From CAVQCT01 sp964371785 (GTDB taxonomy: Bacteria > Zixibacteria > MSB-5A5 > GN15 > FEB-12): a stretch of 64,000 nucleotides of DNA. Of the stretch, positions 27,741 through 37,403 are shown piece after piece. A model generated the notes under the pieces. That model searched no databases. It was not told the DNA's origin and saw only the letters and a program-made list of their open reading frames with translations. Every line of letters starts with the position of its first letter. Positions within the stretch are counted from its first letter, which is position 1. Position numbers and translations under genes: made by a program. The DNA lies in the NCBI GenBank assembly GCA_964371785.1, contig CAYJOL010000003.1, positions 402,915 to 466,914 on the forward strand. The letters are read 5' to 3'.

Positions 27741-29560
27741 GCGGCAGCCAGAGCTACCACGAAGAAGAAATTCTCGGCAAAGCGTATGACGCCCGGCTGA
27801 TGAAACGCCTCTTGACCTACGTGAGACCGTACCGCTGGGTAATTGTGCTGGCTGTGCTGTCCTTATTGCTGAGCGCGCTTTTTCAGACGTCGCTCGCCTT
27901 TATTACCAAGCAGGGAATTGACAATTACATACTCAAGGGGAATGCCGACGGATTTCACGGAATAGCGCTGGCGTATGTAGTGATTATTGTGCTCACCCTG
28001 GTGGTGAGCTATGTCGAGATCTACTCGACCTGGTGGGTCGGACAGCATGTTCAGCACGATATACGTATGAAGATTTTCCGCCACCTCCAGAATCTGCACC
28101 TTGGGTATTTTGACAAAAATCCGGTCGGTCGATTGGTAACACGGGTGACTAACGACGTGAACACCCTCGATGACCTGTTCTCATCGGGCGTGGTGAATAT
28201 CATCGGGGACATCCTCATGCTCGTCTTCTTCGTCGGCGCCTTGCTGTACGTAAATTGGAGGCTGGCGCTGGTAGTATTTGTAACCGTGCCACTGCTGCTG
28301 GTGGCAACTTTCATGTTCAGGGCCAGGGCGCGCGATGCCTATCGGTCAGTCAGGTTGAAGGTGGCCCGCATAAACGCATTCGTCCAGGAACACCTGACCG
28401 GTATGCACATCGTTCAGCTGTTTACCCGGGAACGGGAAACGGTTGGCAAATTCGATGATATCAACAAAGACCTTCGCACCGCTCACTTTCGCTCGGTACT
28501 GTACTACGCGGTATTCTATCCGACCGTTGAAATCATCGGCGCTTTCTCGGCCGGCTTGCTGTTCTATTACGGCGGTAAGATGATTGAGGTCAACACGCTC
28601 AGTTTCGGCGAACTCGTTCTGTTTATCTATCTGGTGGAACGATTCTTCCAGCCGATTCGCGATCTCTCAGAAAAGTACAACATCTTGCAGGCCTCCATGG
28701 CGTCATCGGAACGAATCTTCAACCTGCTTGACACCGAACCGCAGATCATTGATAGAGTGGCAACGAAGATGCCGGAGAAGTTCGCCGGGGAGATTGTGTT
28801 TGACCATGTCAAGTTCGCTTACAGTGACAATGAGTGGGTATTGAACGACGTTTCCTTTACGGTGGAACCCGGAGAGAAAGTAGCTATCGTTGGTGCGACC
28901 GGAGCGGGGAAGACCTCGCTTATATCGCTGCTGTACCGGTTCTACGATTACCAGCACGGATCAATTCGGCTTGATGGTGTCGACTTGAAGGACTACCCAA
29001 CGGAGAAACTGCGCTCTCATCTTGCCCTGGTGCTTCAGGACGTCTTTATATTCAGCGGTGACTATGCCCAGAATGTGCGCCTCAGGGACCACAAAATAAC
29101 CGATCAGGAGGTTAATCAGGCGCTGAGTCGCGTTGGATTCGATCGGTTCCTGACGGACCATCCCAAAGGCATTCATACCGAAGTGAAAGAGCGTGGGGCT
29201 ACTCTTTCTACCGGCCAGAAACAGCTTTTGTCATTTGCCCGAGCGCTGGCTTTCGACCCCGATATCCTGATTCTCGACGAAGCCACAAGTTCGGTGGATA
29301 CTGAAACGGAGCATTTGATTCAGCGTGCACTCGATGAGCTGCTCAAGGGCCGGACATCGATTATCATCGCTCATCGGCTTTCGACTATCGAGAAAGCTGA
29401 CAAGATAATCGTCCTGCATCACGGTACGCTTCGAGAAATGGGCAGGCACGACGAACTGCTCAAGCAACGTGGAATCTACTATCGGTTGTATCAGCTCCAG
29501 TACAAACGACAGGATGTTGCCCGGCAACAGGGTCCTGCAGTTGAGGAGATACCGAAGTGA
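27737..29560 (+). CDS. Heterodimeric ABC exporter, catalytic-site subunit
   Basis: Partner half-transporter, 607 residues, starting with GTG at 27737 inside the preceding stop. Membrane domain about 35-345, nucleotide-binding domain 360-600. Walker A is GATGAGKTS, Walker B ILILDEATSSVD with the catalytic Glu, switch histidine in IIAHRLST. The signature is LSTGQKQ instead of LSGGQ. Paired with the Asp of the partner, this gives one consensus and one degenerate ATP site, the TM287/288-type arrangement. Followed with a four-base overlap by an inositol-phosphatase gene. Confidence 0.92.
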   Translation: MSGSQSYHEEEILGKAYDARLMKRLLTYVRPYRWVIVLAVLSLLLSALFQTSLAFITKQGIDNYILKGNADGFHGIALAYVVIIVLTLVVSYVEIYSTWWVGQHVQHDIRMKIFRHLQNLHLGYFDKNPVGRLVTRVTNDVNTLDDLFSSGVVNIIGDILMLVFFVGALLYVNWRLALVVFVTVPLLLVATFMFRARARDAYRSVRLKVARINAFVQEHLTGMHIVQLFTRERETVGKFDDINKDLRTAHFRSVLYYAVFYPTVEIIGAFSAGLLFYYGGKMIEVNTLSFGELVLFIYLVERFFQPIRDLSEKYNILQASMASSERIFNLLDTEPQIIDRVATKMPEKFAGEIVFDHVKFAYSDNEWVLNDVSFTVEPGEKVAIVGATGAGKTSLISLLYRFYDYQHGSIRLDGVDLKDYPTEKLRSHLALVLQDVFIFSGDYAQNVRLRDHKITDQEVNQALSRVGFDRFLTDHPKGIHTEVKERGATLSTGQKQLLSFARALAFDPDILILDEATSSVDTETEHLIQRALDELLKGRTSIIIAHRLSTIEKADKIIVLHHGTLREMGRHDELLKQRGIYYRLYQLQYKRQDVARQQGPAVEEIPK

Positions 29561-30357
29561 GCCTGCCGGTCCGTGATTTGAAAAACCTCTTGAGCTTCAC
29601 CGAACAGGTGGCAATCGATGCCGGAAAGATCCTGTCCGGGGGATTCCATAGAGCCAAAAAGGTCCGATACAAGGGTGTCATAGACCCGGTGACGCAGTAC
29701 GACGTGAAATCGGAAAACTTCATCAAGTCAAAGATCCTCAAACGATATCCGGATCATAGTATTCTTGCCGAAGAGGGTGATGAAGTAGATACCGGATCGG
29801 ACTTCCGCTGGGTGATAGACCCGCTCGATGGCACGGTGAATTACGCTCATGGGTTTCCTGTCTATTCGGTGTCGATAGCCCTTCAGTATTGCGGTGAGTC
29901 GGTAGTTGGTGTCGTATACGACCCGGAACTCAACGAAAAGTTTGTCGGCCTCAAAGGCCGCGGAGCGTTTTTGAACAAGAACCGGCTGAGTGTTACGGGT
30001 GAAAGAAACCTGCAGCGGGCTCTCCTTGCCACCGGTTTCGCATATAGCATCAAGACCGCCCGGCAGAACAATCTCGGCATGTTTGCGCGCATGGCCAAAA
30101 AAGCCCAAGGAGTGCGTCGCCTGGGATCGGCGGCGCTCGATTTGTGTTGGGTGGCGGCCGGGAGACTCGACGGTTTCTGGGAATACCACCTCCACCCCTG
30201 GGATACGGCGGCAGGCATGCTGATTGTCACCGAAGCGGGCGGCAAAGTGAGCAAAATCAACGGCAAATCATACTCGATTTTCGATACAGATCTGCTTGCC
30301 TCCAACGGTCATATCCACCGGGCTATGCGGGAAGTTCTGCACCAAAAACGAAAATAA
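29557..30357 (+). CDS. suhB: Inositol monophosphatase family protein
   Basis: Mg2+-dependent phosphatase, 266 residues, GTG start at 29557 overlapping the exporter gene by four bases. Metal-binding motifs: EEGD (about 68-71), DPLDGTVNYAHGFP (about 88-101) and WDTAAGMLIVTEAGG (about 211-225). The substrate could be inositol-1-phosphate, a related sugar phosphate or PAP. Translational coupling to the exporter suggests shared expression rather than a proven common pathway. Confidence 0.9.
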   Translation: MSLPVRDLKNLLSFTEQVAIDAGKILSGGFHRAKKVRYKGVIDPVTQYDVKSENFIKSKILKRYPDHSILAEEGDEVDTGSDFRWVIDPLDGTVNYAHGFPVYSVSIALQYCGESVVGVVYDPELNEKFVGLKGRGAFLNKNRLSVTGERNLQRALLATGFAYSIKTARQNNLGMFARMAKKAQGVRRLGSAALDLCWVAAGRLDGFWEYHLHPWDTAAGMLIVTEAGGKVSKINGKSYSIFDTDLLASNGHIHRAMREVLHQKRK

Positions 30358-30442
30358 TACCTGAGTTTACGGGCTGAATCAGGGAGAGATTTGTCTTGTC
30401 TGGCATGCTCAGAGAAACGATATTTTGTATAAGAGGTTACAG

Positions 30443-31771
30443 ATGAGACTCACACAGACCACGACATATTGTTTGATAATAGCAGTGCTCTGGCTTTCAG
30501 CCTGCTCGGATGACACCACAACGCCGCCGACACAACCATCGGACCACACTCCGCCGGCTGATATAACTACGCTGGAGGCAGGTAGTCCGACCTCGACCAC
30601 GATTACCCTTGATTGGACAGCTCCCGGCGACGATGATATGATAGCGAAAGCCGCTGAATATGACATCCGCTACTCGTCCACATCCATTTCGGATGCCAAT
30701 TGGGACCAGGCCACACCGGTAGCCAACCCACCACGGCCGACAGTCGGAGGCGCACCGCAGTCATTTGTGGTAAGCGGTCTGCTGCCCAGCACGGTCTACT
30801 ATTTCGGAATCGAAACGGCCGACGAGGTTCCAAACTGGTCGGGATTATCGAATATCGCTTCGGCAAAGACTTTGCTGGCCGGGGCGTGGACAGTCTTTAC
30901 GGTGGCATCAAGCGACCTTCCTTCGGACACAATCTTTGAACTCGACCTCCGGGGAGTTGACCGGTTTCTGGGAACGACAGCCGGTCTGGCCAGACTGGCC
31001 GGGAGTGTCTGGACAGTTTATGATACCGTTAACTATGCCAATATGCCCGGCAACCGCATCCGCGTGGTCACGCATGACCCGGCAGGAAGTATCTCGCTAT
31101 CCAATTTTGAAAATGGTTTCAGCAGTTTCGATGGGACCTCGTTTGTGCTCTACAACGACAGCACGACCGGAGAACATCTCAACGCCGTGCGGGCGTTGGC
31201 GTCAAATACTGCAGGGGAGCTCTGGATCGGAACGGCCAACACCGGCCTTTATCACTTGACCGACAGCGGAATAGTAAACTACAATACATCATCGGGCGTG
31301 AATATGGATCAAAACGGTGTCGGGGTGCTCGCTTTCGATGGTAGCGGATTCTTGTGGATCGCCTATGGCAACGGCCGGGTGGCCAGATTTAACGGCACAT
31401 CGTTTGACGACCCGATTGATGTTGGCAGCCGCTATAATATAGTCCATGCTATCGCGGCGGACCATTCCGGTAACCTCTGGTTCGGCAGCGACAACGGAGC
31501 ATACAAATACGACGGCGCCGTCCTGACACCATACACGTCGACCAACAGTGGTCTGGTTGACAACGTTGTCATATCGGTTACGGTGACGCCGAACGATGAA
31601 CGATGGTTCGCTACACAATTTGGGCTGAGTAGATTCGACGGCACAACTTGGACGACCTACACAACCGCCAACAGCGGCCTTCCGGACAATTTCATTTGGG
31701 TGGTTCGATCCGATCAGGTCGGTAATCTGTGGCTGGGAACCAACTACGGTTTGGCCGAGTTTACTCCGTAG
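30443..31771 (+). CDS. Lipoprotein with fibronectin III and beta-propeller repeats
   Basis: Predicted lipoprotein of 442 residues. Signal peptide with lipobox LSAC (Cys about 22) followed by a Thr/Pro-rich linker. A fibronectin type III module covers about 35-145 (PPADITTLEAGSPTSTTITL, VSGLLPSTVYYFGIETADE). The rest is a run of two-component-regulator-type propeller blades with WIGT, WFGSDNG, WFATQFGLSRFDG and LWLGTNYGL. The ATG at 30443 follows AAGAGG. No kinase or enzymatic domain is attached; probably a surface or periplasmic binding protein. Confidence 0.75.
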   Translation: MRLTQTTTYCLIIAVLWLSACSDDTTTPPTQPSDHTPPADITTLEAGSPTSTTITLDWTAPGDDDMIAKAAEYDIRYSSTSISDANWDQATPVANPPRPTVGGAPQSFVVSGLLPSTVYYFGIETADEVPNWSGLSNIASAKTLLAGAWTVFTVASSDLPSDTIFELDLRGVDRFLGTTAGLARLAGSVWTVYDTVNYANMPGNRIRVVTHDPAGSISLSNFENGFSSFDGTSFVLYNDSTTGEHLNAVRALASNTAGELWIGTANTGLYHLTDSGIVNYNTSSGVNMDQNGVGVLAFDGSGFLWIAYGNGRVARFNGTSFDDPIDVGSRYNIVHAIAADHSGNLWFGSDNGAYKYDGAVLTPYTSTNSGLVDNVVISVTVTPNDERWFATQFGLSRFDGTTWTTYTTANSGLPDNFIWVVRSDQVGNLWLGTNYGLAEFTP

Positions 31772-31887
31772 ACTGGCAGGCCTCCGGCCCGTAACTGAGG
31801 ATTGCCCAGCCCGAAGAAGCGTAAGCTTTCAATCGAAACATGATTATCAAAAAGTAAATTATTACGACAATTGAGATAGTGAAACAA

Positions 31888-33246
31888 ATGAGCAAAATCG
31901 AACTGGTGAAATCTACGTCCGGTGTCAGAGGAGTAATCGGCAACGGACTGGATCCGATACTTGCGGTCCGCTATGGCGCCGCCTTTGGCACTTTCCTTCA
32001 TAAAGGCTCCATTGTGGTGGGCCGCGATAGCCGGCCTTCGGGCGAAATGATAAAAGCCGCGACCATTGCCGGGCTGGTTTCAGTGGGCATTGACGTTGTC
32101 GATATCGGTATTGTGCCCACACCAACAGTGGAAATTGCCATAACCCGGCTAAAGGCCCGGGGCGGCATTTGTATTACGGCGTCACATAACCCTTCACCCT
32201 GGAACGCCCTCAAGTTTTTTAACGAAAAAGGCGAGTTCATTTCGCCGGCTCAGTACAAGACACTTGACGGCATTTTTGAAAGCGGGAAATTTGCCTGGCA
32301 AAGGCATGATAGAGTAGGCCGGATTTCCCAGAGCGATATCTGGGCTGATGAACATGTCAAAAGCACGCTGGCACTCAAGGCGATTAACGCCGCCGCGATC
32401 CGCCGTCGCAAATTTAAAATAGTGGTCGATGCGGTCAATGGAGCCGGCTCTTATGCTCTGCCGACCCTGCTGGAAAAACTGGGGGCCCAGGTGGTGCGGA
32501 TCAACTGTAAAGGAGACGGTGACTTCGTCCATGAACCGGAGCCCGTGCCCAAGAACCTCACGCAGCTCAGCCAGGCTGTCAAGAAGCACAAGGCAGACCT
32601 CGGCATGGCCTGTGACCCGGACGCTGACCGGTTAGCCTTGGTTAACGAATTCGGAGAACCGGTAGGCGAAGAACTAACACTAACGATTGCAGTCAAAGCA
32701 ATACTGGCAAAGAAATCCGGCCCAACGGTTATAAACCTTTCAACGTCAAAGACTACCGAGGATGTCGCCAACTCGATGGGGTCAAAGGTGACGTATTCAA
32801 AAGTGGGTGAGGCTAATGTTGTTCAGATGATGCATGCTCGTCGGGCCGTTATTGGCGGCGAGGGCAACGGCGGTGTGATTTACCCCGGATTTCATGCCGG
32901 CAGGGACTCGCTGGTGGCCGCTGCTTTAGTCCTGGAATGCCTGACCCGGGAAAGAAAATCCCTGGCCGAGCTTGTTGCAACTTTCCCCGTATACTACTAT
33001 ATAAAGACCAAAGGTAAACTGGCCGACGATTTCGGTACAAAGCTTAAGCGGTTTAACCAGGAAGCCAACGCGATTCTTGGGAAAATCAAAATCGACAGCC
33101 GTGACGGCTTCCGTTATGATTTCAAAGACGGCTGGCTTCAAATTCGTACTTCCAATACTGAACCGATTTACCGGCTGATAGTCGAAACGCGCGACCGGGA
33201 GCTATCCAAGGCCTTGCTGAGAAAAGTCACAAAGTTTTTTGAATAG
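31888..33246 (+). CDS. glmM: Phosphoglucosamine mutase-type phosphohexomutase
   Basis: Alpha-D-phosphohexomutase, 452 residues. The phosphoserine is in ITASHNPSPWNALKF (about 97-101), the Mg2+ loop is ACDPDADRLAL (about 249), the sugar-binding loop GEGNGGVIYPGFHAGRDS (about 326), and the phosphate-binding loop RTSNTEP replaces the more usual RPSGTEP. glmS follows after 15 bases, which supports glucosamine-6-phosphate to glucosamine-1-phosphate conversion; phosphomannomutase activity is the alternative. Start at ATG 31888; GTG 31879 is also possible. Confidence 0.88.
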   Translation: MSKIELVKSTSGVRGVIGNGLDPILAVRYGAAFGTFLHKGSIVVGRDSRPSGEMIKAATIAGLVSVGIDVVDIGIVPTPTVEIAITRLKARGGICITASHNPSPWNALKFFNEKGEFISPAQYKTLDGIFESGKFAWQRHDRVGRISQSDIWADEHVKSTLALKAINAAAIRRRKFKIVVDAVNGAGSYALPTLLEKLGAQVVRINCKGDGDFVHEPEPVPKNLTQLSQAVKKHKADLGMACDPDADRLALVNEFGEPVGEELTLTIAVKAILAKKSGPTVINLSTSKTTEDVANSMGSKVTYSKVGEANVVQMMHARRAVIGGEGNGGVIYPGFHAGRDSLVAAALVLECLTRERKSLAELVATFPVYYYIKTKGKLADDFGTKLKRFNQEANAILGKIKIDSRDGFRYDFKDGWLQIRTSNTEPIYRLIVETRDRELSKALLRKVTKFFE

Positions 33247-33261
33247 GAGTGAGGGAATAGT

Positions 33262-35088
33262 ATGTGTGGAATTGTCGGATATGTTGGGCCAAAGCAGGCC
33301 ATGCCCATTCTGATGAAGGGACTCAAACGCCTGGAATACCGGGGCTATGACTCGGCCGGCATTGCCATGCTGACCGACTCCGGCCTGATGGTGGCGAAAG
33401 CAGCCGGTAAAATCAGCCGCCTCGAAGAAATGCTGGCGGACGGAACATTCAACAGTACTCGGGGAATAGCGCACACCCGTTGGGCCACTCATGGTGAACC
33501 AACCCAGTTGAATGCTCATCCCCATACCGATGAGTCAGAAGAAATAGCGCTGGTACACAACGGCATAATCGAGAATTACCGCACCCTCAAAGAATTCCTC
33601 GTCCAGAAAGGATTCCGCATCCGCACCGATACGGATACGGAAATTCTGGTGCATCTGATTCGGTTCAACTACCAGGGTGATATGACCGACGCGGTGCGCA
33701 ATGCCCTTCGGCAGGTCGAGGGGACCTACGGTATCGCCGTAATGTCTTCCCTGCATCCTGATACAATCGTCGCGGCTCGGATGGGTTCGCCGCTGGTGCT
33801 CGGCATCGGTAAAGGGGAAAACTTTGTAGCCTCCGATGTTTCGGCTATGCTGGATCACACCAAGCGGGTGGTGTATCTCGAAGACGGCGAAATTGCGACG
33901 ATCACTCCCAATGGGTATAAGGTCACCACGATACAAAATGACAGCATCACACCGCAAATCGAGGAAATCACCTGGACCCTTGACCAAATCGAAAAAGGCG
34001 GCTACGACCATTTCATGCTCAAGGAGATCCATGAGCAGCCAACCACCCTTCGCAACGCCATCCGCGGACGTCTTAATGTCGAGGAAGGAATTCCCCGGTT
34101 GAACGGGCTGAACCTTCAGTACGACGAACTACGCAAGATCAAACGAATTATTATCACCGCCTGTGGAACATCGTGGCATGCCGGCCTGATCGGCGAATAC
34201 ATGATTGAGGAGCAGGCCAGAGTACCGGTTGAAGTCGAGTATGCTTCGGAATTCCGTTATCGCTCGCCGCTGGTGGACGAGAAGACGATCATGTTCGCGA
34301 TCAGTCAATCGGGCGAGACGGCAGATACGCTGGCCGCGATGCGGGAAGCCAAGAAACAGGGCGCGACCGTACTCGGTCTGGTGAACGTAGTCGGTTCGAC
34401 CATTGCCCGCGAGACCGACGGTGGCGTGTACCTGCACGCCGGACCTGAAATCGGCGTGGCTTCGACCAAGGCATTCACTTCGCAGGTCATGGTCATCGCC
34501 CTGATAAGCACATTGCTGGCCCGGATGCGTCACTTGTCGGTACAAGCCGGCCAGGAAGTCATTGAAAACCTGCAACGCATCCCTGACCAGGTTGATCAGA
34601 TCCTCAGAAACAGCGACAATATCGCAAGCATTGCAAGCAAGTACTATCGCTCGAACAACTTCCTGTACCTCGGACGCGGCATCAATTTCCCGGTCGCGCT
34701 CGAGGGCGCCCTCAAGCTGAAAGAAATCTCGTACATTCATGCCGAAGGATACCCGGCGGCCGAGATGAAGCACGGGCCGATCGCACTGATCGATGAGAAT
34801 ATGCCGGTGGTGGTCATTGCCCTTCAGGATCCGGTCTATGACAAGGTGATGTCTAATATCGCCGAAATCAAAGCGCGTAATGGCAATGTGATCGCTATCG
34901 CCACCGAAGGCGACACGGAAATCGCCGACAGGGTCAACCACGTCATCTATATTCCAAAGACCAACAGGTTGTTGACCCCGTTGCTTTCGATTATACCCCT
35001 GCAATTGTTGGCCTATCATATAGCCGTCATGCGCGGATGTCATGTCGACCAGCCCAGAAATCTGGCGAAGTCGGTGACGGTCGAGTAA
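33262..35088 (+). CDS. glmS: Glutamine--fructose-6-phosphate aminotransferase
   Basis: Makes glucosamine-6-phosphate, the entry to UDP-GlcNAc for peptidoglycan and lipopolysaccharide. It has 608 residues. The N-terminal nucleophile Cys2 is in MCGIVGYVG, the glutaminase domain (THGEPTQLNAHPH) runs to about 230, and two SIS isomerase domains follow (CGTSWHAG, SQSGETADT, LGRGINFPVALEGALKLKE). The ending LAKSVTVE is diagnostic. No ribozyme-like leader is possible, since only 15 bases separate it from glmM. Confidence 0.97.
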   Translation: MCGIVGYVGPKQAMPILMKGLKRLEYRGYDSAGIAMLTDSGLMVAKAAGKISRLEEMLADGTFNSTRGIAHTRWATHGEPTQLNAHPHTDESEEIALVHNGIIENYRTLKEFLVQKGFRIRTDTDTEILVHLIRFNYQGDMTDAVRNALRQVEGTYGIAVMSSLHPDTIVAARMGSPLVLGIGKGENFVASDVSAMLDHTKRVVYLEDGEIATITPNGYKVTTIQNDSITPQIEEITWTLDQIEKGGYDHFMLKEIHEQPTTLRNAIRGRLNVEEGIPRLNGLNLQYDELRKIKRIIITACGTSWHAGLIGEYMIEEQARVPVEVEYASEFRYRSPLVDEKTIMFAISQSGETADTLAAMREAKKQGATVLGLVNVVGSTIARETDGGVYLHAGPEIGVASTKAFTSQVMVIALISTLLARMRHLSVQAGQEVIENLQRIPDQVDQILRNSDNIASIASKYYRSNNFLYLGRGINFPVALEGALKLKEISYIHAEGYPAAEMKHGPIALIDENMPVVVIALQDPVYDKVMSNIAEIKARNGNVIAIATEGDTEIADRVNHVIYIPKTNRLLTPLLSIIPLQLLAYHIAVMRGCHVDQPRNLAKSVTVE

Positions 35089-35120
35089 TCCGGCGGTTAC
35101 ATAGTCCGGCCACGAATAAG

Positions 35121-35150
35121 AAGGCCGAATGAGTACACTCATTCGGCCTT
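35121..35150. terminator. Bidirectional terminator between convergent genes
   Basis: A 14-base perfect inverted repeat (AAGGCCGAATGAGT and its complement) around two central bases; in RNA a 12-base stem with a six-base loop. It lies 33 bases after glmS and 28 bases after the end of the small minus-strand gene. T-tracts are short (TTATGCTTTA). Confidence 0.7.
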
Positions 35151-35177
35151 ATGCTTTATGCTGAGCAGGATAAAGGA

Positions 35178-35369
35178 CTACTCGGTCGGTTCATCAGAAT
35201 CGGAACGTTCGCGGCGGAATTTCGTGAGCACCAGAGTGTACGTTCCTCTTAGAATCTTGCCGACCACCTCAGTGAAGCGCGAAGGCGTCAATTGTTGAAG
35301 ACTATATAACGGCCAGGTTTCCTTCTGTGAGGTCTTCTTGGCGGATTGTTCTTTCTTTCGGCGCGTCAT
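35178..35369 (-). CDS. Small basic hypothetical protein
   Basis: A 63-residue, strongly charged protein: a Lys/Arg/Gln-rich N-terminus (TRRKKEQSAKKTSQKE), a central amphipathic helix (SRFTEVVGKILRGTYTLVL) and an acidic tail. No family recognised. Support for it being real: TTGGAGACAAGTC places a Shine-Dalgarno eight bases before the ATG, and it lies between a dedicated terminator and a gap upstream. A short protein- or RNA-binding peptide is possible, but that is speculation. Confidence 0.5.
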   Translation of the reverse strand: MTRRKKEQSAKKTSQKETWPLYSLQQLTPSRFTEVVGKILRGTYTLVLTKFRRERSDSDEPTE

Positions 35370-35501
35370 GACTTGTCTCCAAGAGCTCTATTCCGTGTGT
35401 CAAGCCAGTACACGTGAATACATAGCTCTGCTATAAATACGTTTCACGGCCAGGCCGTGTTCCGTCGCAAGTGTCCACTTCCGAACGACTATAGCGCAAT
35501 C

Positions 35502-36704
35502 TTACTGATCGACCTTCGGCAAATCTCTCGGCAGTTGTTTATCCTCGCGGAAACCGAGAGCGTAATCCGCCTGCATGAGCGTATGAATCTCACGGGTGCC
35601 TTCGTAGATGGATGCGCCTTTGGAGTTGCGGTAGAACCGCTCTACCGGATACTCATCGGAAAAACCATACGCTCCATGCACCTGAACAGCATTGGCGGCT
35701 GCCGCTTCAGCTTCACGACAGGCAATCCATTTGGCCAAAGAGGTTGCTTTGGTAGATCGCTTGCCCTGATTCTTCAGCCAGCCGGCCTTAATCCACAGAT
35801 ACGAGGAGTACTCGTAGGCCGCTTCCATATTCGCTATCATCTGCTTAACCAATTGATGCTCTTCAATATTGACGCCGAACGTCTGACGCTGTTTAGCATA
35901 TCTCACCGATGCATCGCGGCAGGCGCGAATGAGTCCACACGACCCGGCCGCTACAGTATACCGCCCCTGGTCCAGACAGAACATGGCTATTTTGAACCCG
36001 GAACCTTCCTTGTCCACAAGATTTTCTTTCGGAATCATGACATCCTGAAAGGCGATATACCCCGTGTTACCGGCTCTGACACCAAGTTTGCCGTGAATAG
36101 TACCGGTAGTAACGCCCGCCCACTTGCGTTCGACAATGAATGCCGAGAGACCGCTGTGATCGCGTTGCCTTTTCTTCTCCAGGTTAGTCCAGGCAAACAC
36201 GAGGAAGTAATCCGCAATATCAGCCAGTGATATCCACATTTTCTCGCCGTTAAGCAGATAGGAATCCCCCTGTTTTACCGCAGTGCTCTGAATGCCGACC
36301 GCATCGGACCCGGCCGCCGGTTCTGTGAGGCCGAAAGTGGCGATTTTTTCGCCTTTAGCCGCCGGGATCAAATACTTTTGCTTCTGCTCCTCGTTGGCAA
36401 AAGTCAGGATCGGCAGAGAGAAGAGGCCGATGTGGACGGATAGGATCACGCGTGCCGAGGTATCGGCGTACTCCAGTTCTTCGGAAGCCAATCCAAGTGA
36501 GATATAATCCATGCCGAGTCCGCCGTACTGCTCCGGAATGCAAAATCCAAGAAGATTTGCCTTCGCCATCGACGGCAGAATCTCCGGGTTCAATTTTTGA
36601 GATCGGTCGTATTCCGCAATACTCGGCAGGACGACTTTTTGGGCAATATCCCGCGCCATATCTCGAACCGCCAAATGGTTTTCCGTAAATGAGAAATCTA
36701 TCAT
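35502..36704 (-). CDS. Acyl-CoA dehydrogenase
   Basis: FAD-dependent enzyme for the first step of beta-oxidation (or short-chain acyl-CoA reduction), 400 residues, full length. The N-terminal helical domain begins FSFTENHLAVRDMARDIA. Flavin-contact segments are FGLTEPAAGSDA and WISLADIADYF, and the catalytic base is the Glu in IYEGTREIHTL (about 377). It passes electrons to ETF; etfB lies 12 kb away. AAAGGAG is 11 bases before the ATG. It has its own strong promoter and is divergent from the GNAT/hbd/crt genes. Confidence 0.95.
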   Translation of the reverse strand: MIDFSFTENHLAVRDMARDIAQKVVLPSIAEYDRSQKLNPEILPSMAKANLLGFCIPEQYGGLGMDYISLGLASEELEYADTSARVILSVHIGLFSLPILTFANEEQKQKYLIPAAKGEKIATFGLTEPAAGSDAVGIQSTAVKQGDSYLLNGEKMWISLADIADYFLVFAWTNLEKKRQRDHSGLSAFIVERKWAGVTTGTIHGKLGVRAGNTGYIAFQDVMIPKENLVDKEGSGFKIAMFCLDQGRYTVAAGSCGLIRACRDASVRYAKQRQTFGVNIEEHQLVKQMIANMEAAYEYSSYLWIKAGWLKNQGKRSTKATSLAKWIACREAEAAAANAVQVHGAYGFSDEYPVERFYRNSKGASIYEGTREIHTLMQADYALGFREDKQLPRDLPKVDQ

Positions 36705-36746
36705 GCGACCAGGGACTCCTTTGCACGTCTTGGTAGGTTCTGTGAT

Positions 36747-36775
36747 TATATACGCAATGGGAACAATGTTGTCAA
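36747..36775 (-). promoter_or_regulatory. Promoter of acyl-CoA dehydrogenase gene
   Basis: On the minus strand TTGACA (36775-36770), 17-base spacer, TATATA (36752-36747). Initiation near 36740 gives a leader of about 36 bases. Confidence 0.8.
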
Positions 36776-36833
36776 ACTAATGTGCCCACCGGCAAACAGT
36801 TCAGGAAATAGCTTTTTTCGCCCGGTATGGCGG

Positions 36834-36862
36834 TTGCCCGGTCGCCGGATTTTACATATATT
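36834..36862 (+). promoter_or_regulatory. Promoter of GNAT-hbd-crt unit
   Basis: TTGCCC (36834-36839), 17-base spacer, TATATT (36857-36862), back to back with the acyl-CoA dehydrogenase promoter. AAAGGGA precedes the GTG start at 36890. Confidence 0.6.
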
Positions 36863-36889
36863 GCGGCTCTAAGTCGAAAGGGATATCGA

Positions 36890-37366
36890 GTGAACCAGCC
36901 GACCAACATTAAGGCCGACATCATTGCGTACACGCGCGAGTACGGTGAAGTAGTCCGGTCATGGATTGATTCCGAGGAAACGTATCGTATGGTCTGTCAG
37001 GGCAAAGACTTTCCGCCACCCGAGGATGTTGTCGAGTCATGGCAGCGCGAAGGGGTGCTGTCGTTTCTGCTTTTCGCGGACCGTAAACCGGTAGCTTACG
37101 CCGAGTTCTGGCGCCGTCCTCAGGAGCTGGCGCTCCAGGTGGCCCACCTGATAGTCGACCCTTACAAGCGCTCCGAGGGATACGGCACAAAGATGCTTCA
37201 GCTTTTGTACGAGCGAGCGGCGGCCAGGAGTGATGTCGCGAAAGTAGTTATGAATATATATAACGACAATCCAATCGCGGTCGGATGCTTTCTCAAGGCA
37301 GGTTTCGAGTTGGCCGGGACGACCAATTATACCGAAGGGCTGCGGATGGTCAGATATATCAAATAG
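36890..37366 (+). CDS. GNAT-family N-acetyltransferase
   Basis: Acetyl-CoA-dependent transferase of 158 residues; acceptor unknown. The CoA pyrophosphate loop is VDPYKRSEGYGTKML (about 92-106), followed by the alpha-helix and the NIYNDNPIAVGCFLKAGF segment typical of the RimI/SpeG-like group. The GTG at 36890, with AAAGGGA upstream, is preferred over an ATG at 36827 because the promoter -10 lies between the two. Confidence 0.8.
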   Translation: MNQPTNIKADIIAYTREYGEVVRSWIDSEETYRMVCQGKDFPPPEDVVESWQREGVLSFLLFADRKPVAYAEFWRRPQELALQVAHLIVDPYKRSEGYGTKMLQLLYERAAARSDVAKVVMNIYNDNPIAVGCFLKAGFELAGTTNYTEGLRMVRYIK

Positions 37367-37403
37367 CACACGCCTAATACCAATCGTATAGATGGAGAGA
37401 CAG

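Noticed and set aside
34129..35142. 337-codon open frame on the minus strand over glmS
   Set aside because: Overlaps the glmS isomerase domains completely and reads through the intergenic gap; composition is that of an antisense frame.
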